Source: Gammaproteobacteria bacterium
GTDB taxonomy: Bacteria; Pseudomonadota; Gammaproteobacteria; JAJFKO01
Assembly (NCBI GenBank): GCA_028284465.1
Contig: JANQRR010000043.1
Span: 1 to 48,470, forward strand
Length of the DNA: 48,470 nt
Reading direction: 5' to 3'
In this document: positions 15,132 to 24,400 of the stretch, in pieces
Layout of the letters: each line of letters opens with the position of its first letter
Numbering within the stretch: position 1 is the stretch's first letter
Translations under genes and position numbers: made by a program
The notes under the pieces: model-generated
Seen by the model: only the letters and a program-made list of their open reading frames with translations
What the model was told of the DNA's origin: nothing
Database searches by the model: none

Positions 15132-17509
15132 TATTGGTCCGTTTGTTCAGAAGAGTTTCCAAGTATTCCCTTAATCATCCCAAAAACATCTTCTGCAGCT
15201 TTAGTTACAGTTTCACTTGCGGATGAAATTGTTTCTGAAACAATCTGTTGTTGTTCGATTAATTCACTAACAGCAGCTCGCTCGATAGGACCGACAAATT
15301 GTCCTGCAGGTGAATTGTTTAAGCCTGTTTGTTGTGCTTGACGGTTATCTCGTTCATTAACAGCAGTTGTCATTCTAGTCACAGCCGTACTTAATTGCCG
15401 CATAGCTGTATCCATCATTGTTTGCGGTTGATTATCTACAACAAGCTTCAACAATGCAGCATCATGAATATTCGCAGGAGATAGATGGGTTTCGATTAGA
15501 TTAGGCATCACTTGCCGCATTTCAGAAATCAACGCCCCTTGATATGTGAATCCTTCCGGCTTATCCTGAGATGTAGCCTCGACCAATGTTTTAAACAAAA
15601 GAGCTTGATCAACATTTCCTTCCGCATCAAACAATGCAGGATTTAATCCACCATCTTGTGTTATATTAGCGAAAACATCTTGTGATGCTTTTTCTAGTGT
15701 AGGTCCATGACGTTTACCAATCTTATCTGCCGCGGCTAGATTATTAGCAGCACGAGTTATTGCGATTTGAATTAATTCATTACCAACAGCCGTGCGAAGT
15801 TGCTTATTTTTAATCGTGTCTGTCATAAATTGAACAGGATCAGGAGCTTTGAATTTTTGCGTAGTGACTGTAATGCCAGTTTTAGAACCGTCAGCTCGGT
15901 TTTTGCTGATAAATTTGCCAGTCTCACCAGCGCCAACTTGTTCAAATCCTGTTGTCGCTCTATCAACTCTATCACGCCAAGCTGATGATATTTCAGTAGC
16001 AACTCGCGCGAGAATTGGCGAACTTGTATGCGTGTCGGGATTAAAAGCCGCAGCCCACTGTGCGGCATGTCGTTGAGTTAGTTTACCGTTTTGTAGATAA
16101 AACTCTGCCGCGTCTTTAGCATCTTCATCTTCGATTGCAGCAAGCGCTTGTTCTGCTTGTTTATTTACAAGTTCAGTCAACTCCTTAGCCCTAGCTTCCA
16201 TTTGATCTGTTGCGCCAGCTTTTCTTGCTGCAGCGATTAATTGCATATTTGTTTCAATTTGTTTACGCAGTTCAGGAGTTAAGCCGCCAAGATCATCACC
16301 AATAACACTTGTAGCATCCCCAACTAATGAACTAACTCGCTTAGCTTTTGCAAATGCAGCCATAGCTTCAGTTTGTGAATTAGCTTGTTTAGCAATTTCA
16401 GCTTGTACAAGATTAATTGTTACTTTATCTTTTCCTTTAGATGTCGCAGCTGCATCTCGCAATTCTTGAAACCCAAATTGTACGTTACCTATTTTGACAT
16501 TACCAGTCTTACGAGCTTCTTGTGCTGCAGCTTGCAACATACCAGTTGTCATTGAGCGCATTACAAGAGTCTTAGCTCTTGCTTCTTGTGCAGCATCCCC
16601 AGCTTCGACTTGATTATTTAAATGCTCAACAGCTAAACTGAATTGTTGATTTTTCAACTGCTGATCTTCTAAAAGAGCTTTAATAGCTGCTGGTTTTTCA
16701 TCAGGAAATAGTTGTTGAACACTTTCAGGGTTGGTAATACCTGTAGCTATCTCATCATCTGACATTCTGGCAAGAGTTTGTCCAAGCTGATTAGCTTTAA
16801 TGGCCGCAGCTTGTGCTTGATTTGACAATTGCGCAGACCGCAGGCTTGTCACCTTTGCTTTTTTCGCCAGAATTAATGATTCCATAATACCTTCATGGGA
16901 TGTCATTAATTCTCGAACTTCACTTGGTGCTTTGTTTGGGTTGTCTTTGAACTGAACTAACTGTTCTTGTGAGTATCGATTAAACACATTACTAGCAGCT
17001 TGGTTCTGCATGCCAGGTAGATTGAGATGATCTTGTAATTCTTGTCTTGCTAATTGGGCTTCTTGATTTTCAGTGTCAGCTTCTGTAGCTGCAGCTTGTG
17101 TATTTAATCTAAGAGTTTCAAGTGAATGTCTACGAGAAGCTGTGACACTTTCACGAGTTCGCTGCAAGTCATTTAGTTTAACTTGCCCTTTTTGGATATT
17201 AGCTTTATGCGTGTTAGGATCGAATGATTCATCAAACATCGAACCAATTTTAGTTACAATACCCGGTAAACTTTCCATTCGACGCTTTTGCTCAATAGCA
17301 TCGATCATTGATTGTGTTACAGCACTTTGTTTACGATTAATCTGATCAATTGATTGAGAAAATTTATCATTAATTCCTTTCAATACGTCAGGAACACCAC
17401 TGACAGTTTGCTTCAATTTAGCTGTAGCTTGAGCAGCTTCCTGACGTTCTTTAGTCACCTTATCAGTAAGCGTGTCAGTTAAGGAATCAAAACCTTCTAT
17501 ATCGCTCAT
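15131..17509 (-). CDS. internal virion / ejection protein (792 aa, helical)
   Basis: The sequence is almost entirely helical and rich in Ala, Gln, Lys and Glu. Long heptad-like stretches occur around residues 125-240 and 255-470. A Gly/Pro turn with QQTGLNNSPAGQF is near residue 735. There is no signal peptide. Its position between the 292-aa protein and the giant ejection protein, with TAATG stop-start overlaps at both ends, suggests the middle ejection protein of a three-part set (compare P22 gp7/gp20/gp16 or T7 gp14/15/16). Homology to any of these is not visible by eye. Confidence 0.65.
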   Translation of the reverse strand: MSDIEGFDSLTDTLTDKVTKERQEAAQATAKLKQTVSGVPDVLKGINDKFSQSIDQINRKQSAVTQSMIDAIEQKRRMESLPGIVTKIGSMFDESFDPNTHKANIQKGQVKLNDLQRTRESVTASRRHSLETLRLNTQAAATEADTENQEAQLARQELQDHLNLPGMQNQAASNVFNRYSQEQLVQFKDNPNKAPSEVRELMTSHEGIMESLILAKKAKVTSLRSAQLSNQAQAAAIKANQLGQTLARMSDDEIATGITNPESVQQLFPDEKPAAIKALLEDQQLKNQQFSLAVEHLNNQVEAGDAAQEARAKTLVMRSMTTGMLQAAAQEARKTGNVKIGNVQFGFQELRDAAATSKGKDKVTINLVQAEIAKQANSQTEAMAAFAKAKRVSSLVGDATSVIGDDLGGLTPELRKQIETNMQLIAAARKAGATDQMEARAKELTELVNKQAEQALAAIEDEDAKDAAEFYLQNGKLTQRHAAQWAAAFNPDTHTSSPILARVATEISSAWRDRVDRATTGFEQVGAGETGKFISKNRADGSKTGITVTTQKFKAPDPVQFMTDTIKNKQLRTAVGNELIQIAITRAANNLAAADKIGKRHGPTLEKASQDVFANITQDGGLNPALFDAEGNVDQALLFKTLVEATSQDKPEGFTYQGALISEMRQVMPNLIETHLSPANIHDAALLKLVVDNQPQTMMDTAMRQLSTAVTRMTTAVNERDNRQAQQTGLNNSPAGQFVGPIERAAVSELIEQQQIVSETISSASETVTKAAEDVFGMIKGILGNSSEQTDQ

Positions 17510-18387
17510 TAGCTATCACTAAAAGCAGCAATTGTTTGGAAGATATCCAAAATACTTCCGGTACTGCTTCCCTCTGTATTAGTTGTCCCAGTGCGCACAG
17601 TTGTTCCTTTAGTGAATTCTTCAATAGCATCCAAAGCTTCAGACAATCGGTTAACAGTCTCTGCGGTTTCTTCTGCTTGAATTCGATCAGCAGTGCCCGA
17701 TTGCTGGATAGTTTGCGTTGCACCTTTTAGCAATTCAGATAATGCTGTAATATCAGTGATTGGTTGGCTGGAGATATCAGAAGTTGTTCTAGCTAATGTA
17801 TCTCCAGCCGCGAATGCAGCAGCTTCTGCTTGTTGAATTGGTTGTAATGCAGCGAGGTTTAATTGCCCAAGCTGACCAGCTAAACGAGATTCAAGCTCCG
17901 CTCGCCCAGATGCTTCAATATCAGAAACTAGTGAATTCTGACTACTTCCTGCAGCAGTTGCTGCGCGAGTTGTTAAAGCTTGTAATTCATCCTCACCTTG
18001 TCTACGAGCTTCTCCGATTATGTTTGCTATATCAGCATTGATATTTGCAGGTAAACTAGTTGCGCGTTGTTGGATAGTTTGTTGCAAGGCACGATTATCT
18101 GCTAGAACATCATTCGTATCAACAGATAGATTAACAACGCCAGAACGTTCACTTAATCCTTTAATCAGGTCAGATAAAACTAATTCAATATCCTGGTCAA
18201 GAAATCTAGCGGATAAATCTTGAGTAGTCACATCGCTGCGGGTTCCAGCAGAAGCTACGCCACGTTCTTGTGTTTCAGCAGTAGTACCGCCGCGAATTGC
18301 TACGCGTTCAGTTTGTGAACTGTCAGTTACAGCTATCTTCTGTTCTTGTTCATCATCTTCGCCGGTTAAAAAATCAAACAGCCCCAT
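17509..18387 (-). CDS. internal virion / ejection protein (292 aa)
   Basis: ATG 18387 is behind an AGGGAGAA site. After MGLFDFLTGEDDEQEQ comes a Thr/Gln/Ala-rich body that is largely helical (RALQQTIQQRATSLPANI, SRLAGQLGQLNLAALQP), with few charged clusters. Small podovirus ejection proteins have this style. The gene overlaps the upstream acidic protein by 14 bases and is TAATG-coupled to the 792-aa gene. Function inferred from location and composition. Confidence 0.6.
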   Translation of the reverse strand: MGLFDFLTGEDDEQEQKIAVTDSSQTERVAIRGGTTAETQERGVASAGTRSDVTTQDLSARFLDQDIELVLSDLIKGLSERSGVVNLSVDTNDVLADNRALQQTIQQRATSLPANINADIANIIGEARRQGEDELQALTTRAATAAGSSQNSLVSDIEASGRAELESRLAGQLGQLNLAALQPIQQAEAAAFAAGDTLARTTSDISSQPITDITALSELLKGATQTIQQSGTADRIQAEETAETVNRLSEALDAIEEFTKGTTVRTGTTNTEGSSTGSILDIFQTIAAFSDS

Positions 18388-19462
18388 CTCTAATTCTCCC
18401 TAGTTCAACTGCTTGACGAACACGATCACGAGCTTCTTCTAATGCAGCATTATCGATTTCAAATACGCCATCCAAAAGTGAGAAATTAGGCTGGTCGAAG
18501 AAATCAAATGTTCCACGAGGACCTAGCAACTTCTCAATGGTTTGTGTAAATTCAGATGATAATCCAAACTCTGCAGCATTAGCAATATCAATTCTATTCG
18601 GCACAACCACAGGCGCATCAAAGGTGTCACCTTCACTAAAACTATCACTATCAGCGTCATCTGGAGAACTAGAATTTCCACCAGTTGCTGCAGCTTCTGA
18701 ATTTGGTGTGGGGGCATTTGCTAACGCAACATCGAAAGTGTCTAAATTAACTTCCAAAGCTAATGGATCAGTGAAACCTAATGCTTTTGCAGCTTGTAAT
18801 CCAATCTTGCCAGGTATTCCAAAAGCTGCGCCGACAGCTAAACCGACTGGTGAGATAGCGAATGTAGTTTGAGTTTCAACTTCAGCAGGAAATCCAGGCG
18901 GTGCTCTACCAAATCCTACAGTGGTATCGAAACCAAAAAATCCAGCTATTGCAGCTCCTATGCCATCATCTTCTACGTCTTCAAAAACTTCTGCGAGATT
19001 ATCTACGTCAAAATTTTCAAAATCAAAACCAAATTCTAAACCAACTTCAGGATCACTTCCAATAAATCCACCAACACTATCGGCAGGACTTGTAAATGAA
19101 TCTCCAATATCACCTTTTCCGATTGATCCAAATTCTCCAGGGTCTAATCCAGCATCTGGATCATCAGGATCATCGCCAGTATCACTGTCAAATCCACCTT
19201 CAGACGAATCAGCATCATCTCCGGAATCATCTGGAGAATCACCACTACCATCTCCAATACCGCCAGCGCCAGAAGCTCCCTCTTCTCCACCGTCATCAAA
19301 AAATTGTGGAAGCCCTGTAATAGGATGAAAACCACCATCGCCGCCAGCATCTTTTAATTTCTTAGCTTCAGCTTCTGTAATATGCGCAAGTAATGTGTCA
19401 CCATTCTGACCTAGATCAGCTATTTCTTGTAAAAATTCCTGTAAAGCTTCAAGATTTGACAT
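18374..19462 (-). CDS. acidic Asp/Gly/Ser-rich virion-arm protein (362 aa)
   Basis: ATG 19462 is preferred over an in-frame TTG at 19486 that lies deep in the previous gene. Residues about 55-140 are a low-complexity acidic tract of Asp, Gly, Ser and Pro. A glycine-rich hydrophobic part follows (IAAAIAGFFGFDTTVGF and FAISPVGLAVGAAFGIPG), and then a helical C-terminus. The hydrophobic stretch could insert into a membrane. Its place directly before the ejection proteins suggests another internal or tail-tip protein. No family recognised. Confidence 0.55.
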   Translation of the reverse strand: MSNLEALQEFLQEIADLGQNGDTLLAHITEAEAKKLKDAGGDGGFHPITGLPQFFDDGGEEGASGAGGIGDGSGDSPDDSGDDADSSEGGFDSDTGDDPDDPDAGLDPGEFGSIGKGDIGDSFTSPADSVGGFIGSDPEVGLEFGFDFENFDVDNLAEVFEDVEDDGIGAAIAGFFGFDTTVGFGRAPPGFPAEVETQTTFAISPVGLAVGAAFGIPGKIGLQAAKALGFTDPLALEVNLDTFDVALANAPTPNSEAAATGGNSSSPDDADSDSFSEGDTFDAPVVVPNRIDIANAAEFGLSSEFTQTIEKLLGPRGTFDFFDQPNFSLLDGVFEIDNAALEEARDRVRQAVELGRIRDGAV

Positions 19463-19772
19463 CACCAACTCGCTTTGGATTGTCAATTTTAACTTGTTTT
19501 AAACCATTTAGAATACGTAATTCACTTGCGTTTAATTGGATATTGTTTTCAGCTACCACTTTATCAAGTATTTTCCAAATTGCGTCAAGTTGATCAGTTA
19601 CATTCGCAACAGAAAGATATCCGTTTAATCGGTTTTCTTGAACACGCTCATCTTCTCTTTCGTTCTTTGCTTCTTGAGAATTAGATTGCTGTTCAAGTAA
19701 ATCAGCTTGAGCTTCTTCTTGCGCTGTAAAAGGAATTTCGCGGCCATCTGATTTGAAATGATATCTAGTCAT
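19449..19772 (-). CDS. hypothetical virion-arm protein (107 aa, helical)
   Basis: ATG 19772 overlaps the preceding fibre stop (ATGA). The N-terminus TRYHFKSDGREIPFTAQEE resembles short tail-associated chaperone-like openings. The rest is a charged helix (ADLLEQQSNSQEAKNERED) and a second helix toward the end. It could be a fibre assembly factor or connector; no function can be shown. Its stop lies within the acidic gene's start. Confidence 0.5.
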   Translation of the reverse strand: MTRYHFKSDGREIPFTAQEEAQADLLEQQSNSQEAKNEREDERVQENRLNGYLSVANVTDQLDAIWKILDKVVAENNIQLNASELRILNGLKQVKIDNPKRVGDVKS

Positions 19773-21094
19773 CAGAATTTTATCCCATAAATGACAAACT
19801 TAGCGCCAGCTACAAATGTAGTTCCACCGACATTTCTTATCCTAATTGCTGTAACTGGCGTGACTGTTCCGTTATTGTAAAATTCGCCACCACCTTCATA
19901 GCGGTTTGACCGATTACCTGTAGATTGATGCCCTTGAATATTCCAGAAAAACCCTGTATGATAATCCGTACTGTGAGGGTTCATTATAAGAATCTCACCA
20001 CGCATTGCAAATCCAGCAGAAGTTGTGCCGCTGGATGTCATAATCATGCTATCATCTAAATTATCAGAATCATGAGTTGTTGAAATACTTGTTCCTGCAA
20101 AATGGTCATGCTTATCATAGTTCCATGTATAATCACTGGCACCAGTTTCGTACGTTGGAGTTGCGCCAGTCCCCACAACCATTTCAAGTCGAATGTTTGA
20201 AGAAGATTGATGGAGTGAATGGAAATAAATTAAATAAAAATCATAATCTGTGTCGTTAATTATACTTTCAAAATCAATATTCGTAGGTGTTCCTGTTGTG
20301 GTGAACGAATGAACTTTCTCAATATTGCCAGGAACTTCAGCCCAAGCAGGATCATTACTAGCTCCAAGTGTTTTTAAGAAATACCCAGATGGACCAGCAG
20401 CTAGTTCAGTAGGTACACCAGATGCTCCGTAATATAGAATACCCCCTTGTGTACCATGAGCTAATCTTGCAAGTGTAACATGATCATCAGGAACTGCTGA
20501 TAATGTGGCAAACGAGCCGAGTCCTGAAACATCAGTATTCGCGATAGATAAAATAGCTTTAGCTTCTGCAGCTGTCATTGCAGAAATGCCACCAGTAGAT
20601 TTTCGGCCAAGAATTCTGGATGCGTCAACAGTGAGTGCTACAGGTGTGTTATCATTTGTAGCTGCAAGAATGGTATTAGCATCATAATCGCTTTCCATAA
20701 CTGCACCAGCAGCATTAACATTTGTAGCGTCAGTTACGTCCGCAGCAGTTTCGATACCATCTAGTTTAGTATGATCTGCATCTGTAAATGCATTTGTATC
20801 AGATTCAGCTTCATATAATGATTTAATCTGTGCGCCAGTTTGATCTGCAGTTGCTGCAGTTTCTATTCCGTCAAGTTTCAGTTTATCAGCTGCAGCCATC
20901 TTGCCATCAACAGATGTTGTAGCTGCATTTACATTTGACAAATCAGCAAGCGCAATCTTTGCACCGCCAGCCGTGCTACCGTCATGAACACGCAATTCAG
21001 AATTAGTCGTGACAACTGTTACTTCACGGACACGGCCAATAAATGCATCAGCGCCTGCCGTGTCATGACCAAGCATTTGTACACGTTTAACCAC
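19772..21094 (-). CDS. tail fibre protein (440 aa)
   Basis: The likely start is GTG 21094 with an AAGGAA site about nine bases upstream. The N-terminus has the short tropism-determinant-like pattern REVTVVTTNSELRVHDGSTA, thought to be an attachment module. Collagen-like or coiled modules follow, with two KLDGIETAA motifs near residues 72 and 109. From about residue 285 a separate C-terminal domain begins (FTTTGTPTNIDFESI, YDFYLIYFHSL) and is beta-rich, probably the host-binding tip. A part of the shaft resembles the 530-aa fibre at 25567-27159. Confidence 0.75.
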   Translation of the reverse strand: MVKRVQMLGHDTAGADAFIGRVREVTVVTTNSELRVHDGSTAGGAKIALADLSNVNAATTSVDGKMAAADKLKLDGIETAATADQTGAQIKSLYEAESDTNAFTDADHTKLDGIETAADVTDATNVNAAGAVMESDYDANTILAATNDNTPVALTVDASRILGRKSTGGISAMTAAEAKAILSIANTDVSGLGSFATLSAVPDDHVTLARLAHGTQGGILYYGASGVPTELAAGPSGYFLKTLGASNDPAWAEVPGNIEKVHSFTTTGTPTNIDFESIINDTDYDFYLIYFHSLHQSSSNIRLEMVVGTGATPTYETGASDYTWNYDKHDHFAGTSISTTHDSDNLDDSMIMTSSGTTSAGFAMRGEILIMNPHSTDYHTGFFWNIQGHQSTGNRSNRYEGGGEFYNNGTVTPVTAIRIRNVGGTTFVAGAKFVIYGIKF

Positions 21095-21108
21095 GTATTA
21101 ATTCCTTT

Positions 21109-22851
21109 TTATTCTCTACCAACAAGAATACCGGTTGGCTCTAGTAACTTCAAGTGAAATGATTGATCTGTAGATAATGCTTTAACACGAATTATATGAT
21201 ATGGAGCTAAACTGCCTCCAGTGTCATAATATCTGACAGCTCCTTTTTCTTCAATCAGAACAGCATTTAATGTTTGATCTTCGAATGCGTTAATGCCATC
21301 GAGTGTGGGTATAATATCAATATCATACTGAACCGCACCTTGGAAATTAAATCCCCAATCTTCTTCTCCAGACAAGGTGTTCCAATCTTCTTCGCCTGTT
21401 AACTCATTCCAATCTTCTTCTGTAACTTCCACACTTGTATTCATACCTACTGTGATATCGTGGATTACAGATTCCTCAACAGCTTGCCGACCTTCTGGAA
21501 ATGAAAATAGTCCAACATCAATAAATGAATCAATTGACGCTTGTGTGGGTGTGAAATCAGGTTCTGGCCCGTAAATAGATTGATATTGATTGCGGTCAGA
21601 GCTTGTGAGATTCATATTTGTAGCAGTTACTAGTGTAGTTCCTTCATATCTTCCTGGGATTTCGTGAGTTAAATGCCGGAGCATGTCAATTTCTGTAAAA
21701 ACAGGAATGCTCTCTACACGATTAACATCATTAAAACTATGGATACAACCATCTGATCCTATGTAACCAAAATTAAATCCGCTATCTGAACCTTCTACGA
21801 TATTTAATTCACCAAATCCTGTATGAATATGGTCGATTCTACCCCATTCATCCCGTGGAATATAAAGTCCAAAGGCATGTGTATATACTTGCGGGTCAGT
21901 GTCACTGCCAACAGATATAAACAACCATTGTCTGTCATGATTGTAATGAAGCGCAATTACAGATACTAATGTTAAATCGATTCTAGGCAAAACTTTCTGG
22001 ATAAAATATTCGCCCATCAAAGGTTGCCAAGATTCAGGGGGCCTACCTTGTGTTATAACAAACCCTGTTTTAGTCAGAAACAAAACTCTATCAGTGCCAA
22101 ACGATACAACACAAAATGGATTAATAGGAATATGAGCTTCTTCATCAAGTGGATCGAATTTAAAAGGTATTTCTGTAGATACCAACAAGCCTTTCATACT
22201 ACCATTTGCAGTTGACACAATAAATCCGTCAACAACAGCTTTAACTGCGTACGGGTCACCGCCACCAATCAATGAAAGTGCTTGGAATCCAGCCCCAGTT
22301 GTTATGTCGGTGGTCAGATTGCTGCCATCTGAAATAGCACTCCATGCAACAACTGTTGATCCTAATACAATTAACCTATCAGCTTTTTTATCAACGCTAA
22401 CAACGCCATCTGGAACTGAACCCCCAGAAAGTGTAGACCAAACGTTTGTTGTAGGAGTATATTGTAATAATCCAACACCTTTTCTAGCAAAATAATGAAC
22501 CCCACCCACAACAGCATGCGACCAAGGAAATATGTCCCCAGAATCTGTAAAAGTAAACACAGGATAATAATATCCAGCATTTGAATCATAAGCTAGTACA
22601 GCACCTTGTGTAAAATGAAAAATATCATCTTCCACCCTAAATGTTGCGTTTCCTTTTGGGTTAGCGATTTTTTGATAAGTAATCAAATCAGTACCGAAAG
22701 CTGAATAAGGTCCTTCAGCATCTAGCATGAAATTTTTACCAGCTAAAATACCTTTCTCACCACGTTGTCTATTGTCAAGTGCTGGAATTAAACCTTTTAA
22801 TCTAACCTGTCTATCAACTGCTGAATCTACCAATTGAGATATAACTCCCAA
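21109..22851 (-). CDS. tail hub / DNA-stabilisation-like protein (580 aa)
   Basis: The sequence has many repeated beta blades (AVVGGVHYFARKGVGLLQY, RVLFLTKTGFVITQGRP, WLFISVG) like the propeller-type tail or packaged-DNA stabilisation proteins of podoviruses. Three copies of a 9-residue EEDWN motif lie near residues 478-500. The start is uncertain: TTG 22851 is the longest option, while TTG 22833 has a GGGAG site. It sits between the lysis-like group and the first ejection-side fibre. The role is inferred from context and beta content. Confidence 0.6.
   Translation of the reverse strand: MGVISQLVDSAVDRQVRLKGLIPALDNRQRGEKGILAGKNFMLDAEGPYSAFGTDLITYQKIANPKGNATFRVEDDIFHFTQGAVLAYDSNAGYYYPVFTFTDSGDIFPWSHAVVGGVHYFARKGVGLLQYTPTTNVWSTLSGGSVPDGVVSVDKKADRLIVLGSTVVAWSAISDGSNLTTDITTGAGFQALSLIGGGDPYAVKAVVDGFIVSTANGSMKGLLVSTEIPFKFDPLDEEAHIPINPFCVVSFGTDRVLFLTKTGFVITQGRPPESWQPLMGEYFIQKVLPRIDLTLVSVIALHYNHDRQWLFISVGSDTDPQVYTHAFGLYIPRDEWGRIDHIHTGFGELNIVEGSDSGFNFGYIGSDGCIHSFNDVNRVESIPVFTEIDMLRHLTHEIPGRYEGTTLVTATNMNLTSSDRNQYQSIYGPEPDFTPTQASIDSFIDVGLFSFPEGRQAVEESVIHDITVGMNTSVEVTEEDWNELTGEEDWNTLSGEEDWGFNFQGAVQYDIDIIPTLDGINAFEDQTLNAVLIEEKGAVRYYDTGGSLAPYHIIRVKALSTDQSFHLKLLEPTGILVGRE
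21355..21420 (-). repeat. 27-bp tandem repeat coding EEDWN units
   Basis: The motif CCAATCTTCTTC occurs at 21355, 21382 and 21409 with an exact 27-base period. On the coding strand the three units read EEDWNELTG, EEDWNTLSG and EEDWGFNFQ. The repeat lies in the C-terminal third of the tail hub-like gene and could vary in copy number by slippage. Confidence 0.85.
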
Positions 22852-23321
22852 GTTGCATTCTGTGATTGACCATCATTTATTTGTAAGGAAGGAAATACAC
22901 CCGAGTAGGAAAAAAGCGTCCCTGTAGTGCCAGAAGCAGCAGTAGTGAGAAAAAAACGGCGAAAAGCGGTGCTAAAATCAGCTCCAGAAGCGGAGAATGT
23001 AACACTCTTTGAAAGCGCCCTGTAAATGCCATTAACTTGTGAAACAGTAGGAAATCCTGTTGTGTTTCTTTCAATTGCTTGTCTCGCATAGCCACCTGCT
23101 GAAGTTGGTTCACCTGCAATATCGCTTAACGTATCAGCTTGATCAATTGTTGCACCACAAGCACCGAGATAAAAATTACCTCCAGCAGCAACAATTGTAT
23201 TATCGCCTTGCATAAGCATTTTAGCAAAAGCTTCTTGGCCCTCGCTAACAATCATATTCGGGACGGTTATTATTTCCTGTAACCCTGGGTGATAAAATCT
23301 ATAGTAACCGCCCCGTAGCAT
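22827..23321 (-). CDS. virion-arm protein of unknown function (164 aa)
   Basis: ATG 23321 has a GGAGGG site; a longer in-frame start at 23363 is not needed. The body is beta-rich and Gly/Ala/Thr-rich, with NFYLGACGATIDQAD, SGGYARQAIERN-type turns and a final beta hairpin ATWELYLNW. Similar small proteins in podovirus tail regions are often described as structural. It overlaps the tail hub-like gene by 25 bases. No specific function is supported. Confidence 0.5.
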   Translation of the reverse strand: MLRGGYYRFYHPGLQEIITVPNMIVSEGQEAFAKMLMQGDNTIVAAGGNFYLGACGATIDQADTLSDIAGEPTSAGGYARQAIERNTTGFPTVSQVNGIYRALSKSVTFSASGADFSTAFRRFFLTTAASGTTGTLFSYSGVFPSLQINDGQSQNATWELYLNW

Positions 23322-23323
23322 GA

Positions 23324-23512
23324 TTAACCCTCCGTATCTCCTGGCTGTGCAGCATCTTCCCAAGCTTGATTAGCATCTTTAAGACCCGATCTAGCAACTT
23401 TCATCGCATTTTGCAATTCAAGTTGTGACATATTTCCACGAGCAAACAACTCTACCGAATCCAACACAAGATTCATAGCAGAAAATAAAGCAGCAATTTT
23501 CTGATCGTTCAT
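23324..23512 (-). CDS. small helical protein (62 aa)
   Basis: ATG 23512 overlaps the lipoprotein stop by four bases. The product is a helical protein (KIAALFSAMNLVLDSVELFA and LQNAMKVARSGLKDANQ) with a short acidic tail. It has no full membrane segment or signal peptide. It belongs to the small-gene group that includes the lipoprotein and a holin-like membrane protein, so a lysis-accessory role is possible but unproven. Confidence 0.5.
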   Translation of the reverse strand: MNDQKIAALFSAMNLVLDSVELFARGNMSQLELQNAMKVARSGLKDANQAWEDAAQPGDTEG

Positions 23513-23820
23513 GCTCTCGGCCTCCCAGTTCCAACACGCATGAGAATTAACTGCTGTGTAGCTTCCGTGATAACTTCTACCACATTTTCGGGTAAAATAT
23601 TATCCGTATTACATAGCTTATTAACCTGTGGACGCAACATTTCCACAGTATTAATCTCGTGCGCACGAAGTTTACCTTGTGCTCGATACGGTGCAAGTTT
23701 TTGCAAAGCTTCTGCAAACCCATTACACGCAGTAATTTGAGCTTTTAGAGTGAAATTAGGATCACTTGTCACACAAGCCGCAGCAAATAACCCCACAATA
23801 ACAACAGCTACAAATCTCAT
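23509..23820 (-). CDS. outer-membrane-type lipoprotein (possible spanin subunit)
   Basis: ATG 23820 is TGATG-coupled to the upstream holin-like gene. A classic lipoprotein signal is present: MRFVAVVIVGLFAAAC, with the lipobox cysteine near residue 16 followed by VTSDP (an Asp at +5). The mature part is short (about 85 residues), with two more cysteines in ITACNGF and VNKLC that may pair. In phages such proteins often act as the outer spanin (Rz1-like), although this one lacks the usual proline-rich body. The signal itself indicates a Gram-negative host. Confidence 0.65.
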   Translation of the reverse strand: MRFVAVVIVGLFAAACVTSDPNFTLKAQITACNGFAEALQKLAPYRAQGKLRAHEINTVEMLRPQVNKLCNTDNILPENVVEVITEATQQLILMRVGTGRPRA

Positions 23821-24029
23821 CACTTGGCATCCTTATTCTTATTTTTACCAAAGTTGACCGCCATAATATTGAGAATTTGAGAGATGAAATTCATCACCTT
23901 ATTGTCCCAATGTGTTGGCGTAGCAGCTGTGATAAAATTAGCCGCAGGCACAAGCAGCATTATAAGTGCAACAATTTCTGCTGCGCCATCGGGTAAATAC
24001 TGCATGAATTCGATTACTAATTCTTCCAT
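23820..24029 (-). CDS. holin-like small membrane protein (69 aa)
   Basis: ATG 24029 follows an AGGAG site. An earlier in-frame start at 24062 is not favoured. One predicted membrane helix runs through AEIVALIMLLVPAANFITAA, then PTHWDNKVM, an amphipathic helix FISQILNIMAVNFGK, and a lysine-rich C-terminus. The small size, single hydrophobic segment and charged tail fit a class of small phage holins. The neighbouring lipoprotein supports a lysis group, but function is inferred. Confidence 0.5.
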   Translation of the reverse strand: MEELVIEFMQYLPDGAAEIVALIMLLVPAANFITAATPTHWDNKVMNFISQILNIMAVNFGKNKNKDAK

Positions 24030-24042
24030 GAGCGACTCCTTT

Positions 24043-24381
24043 CTATGTTTCTGATTCTTCAATTTGTGGAACTGGACTAGCTTCCACTATATCTTCGTAG
24101 AATTCAACAATAGCTTCTGACGCAACAAGCCATGTTATATTCTCTACTTTTCCTTTTACAATATTATATTCGTCGTCAGTTAGTTCCAAACTATCATAAT
24201 CGTTTTCCTTTACATTGTCAAGCTTTTTCAAAATTAACAATGTAAGTTTAATATCTCCAATCTTCATACCACCTGATTGAATACTTTCAAGATGCGTTAT
24301 GAGAAAATCAGGATAGTTTATATCAAAATCTTTTCCTCCCCGCAATTTAGTTTCGATATGTTTCATCGGCAACACATACAT
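24043..24381 (-). CDS. hypothetical protein downstream of a tail fibre (112 aa)
   Basis: An AAGGAG site precedes ATG 24381. The protein is helix-rich and acidic (LKKLDNVKENDYDSLELTD, IVKGKVENI, AIVEFYEDIVEA). It has no membrane segment. Its location just after a tail fibre would suit a fibre chaperone, but no motif supports this. Unknown function. Confidence 0.5.
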   Translation of the reverse strand: MYVLPMKHIETKLRGGKDFDINYPDFLITHLESIQSGGMKIGDIKLTLLILKKLDNVKENDYDSLELTDDEYNIVKGKVENITWLVASEAIVEFYEDIVEASPVPQIEESET

Positions 24382-24400
24382 TTCGCGACTCCTTTAAGAT

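Noticed and set aside
18537..19328. Antisense ORFs of 111 and 135 aa inside the acidic protein gene
   Set aside because: They mirror the low-complexity Asp/Ser/Gly codons as Ser/Pro/Lys runs. This is typical of shadows.
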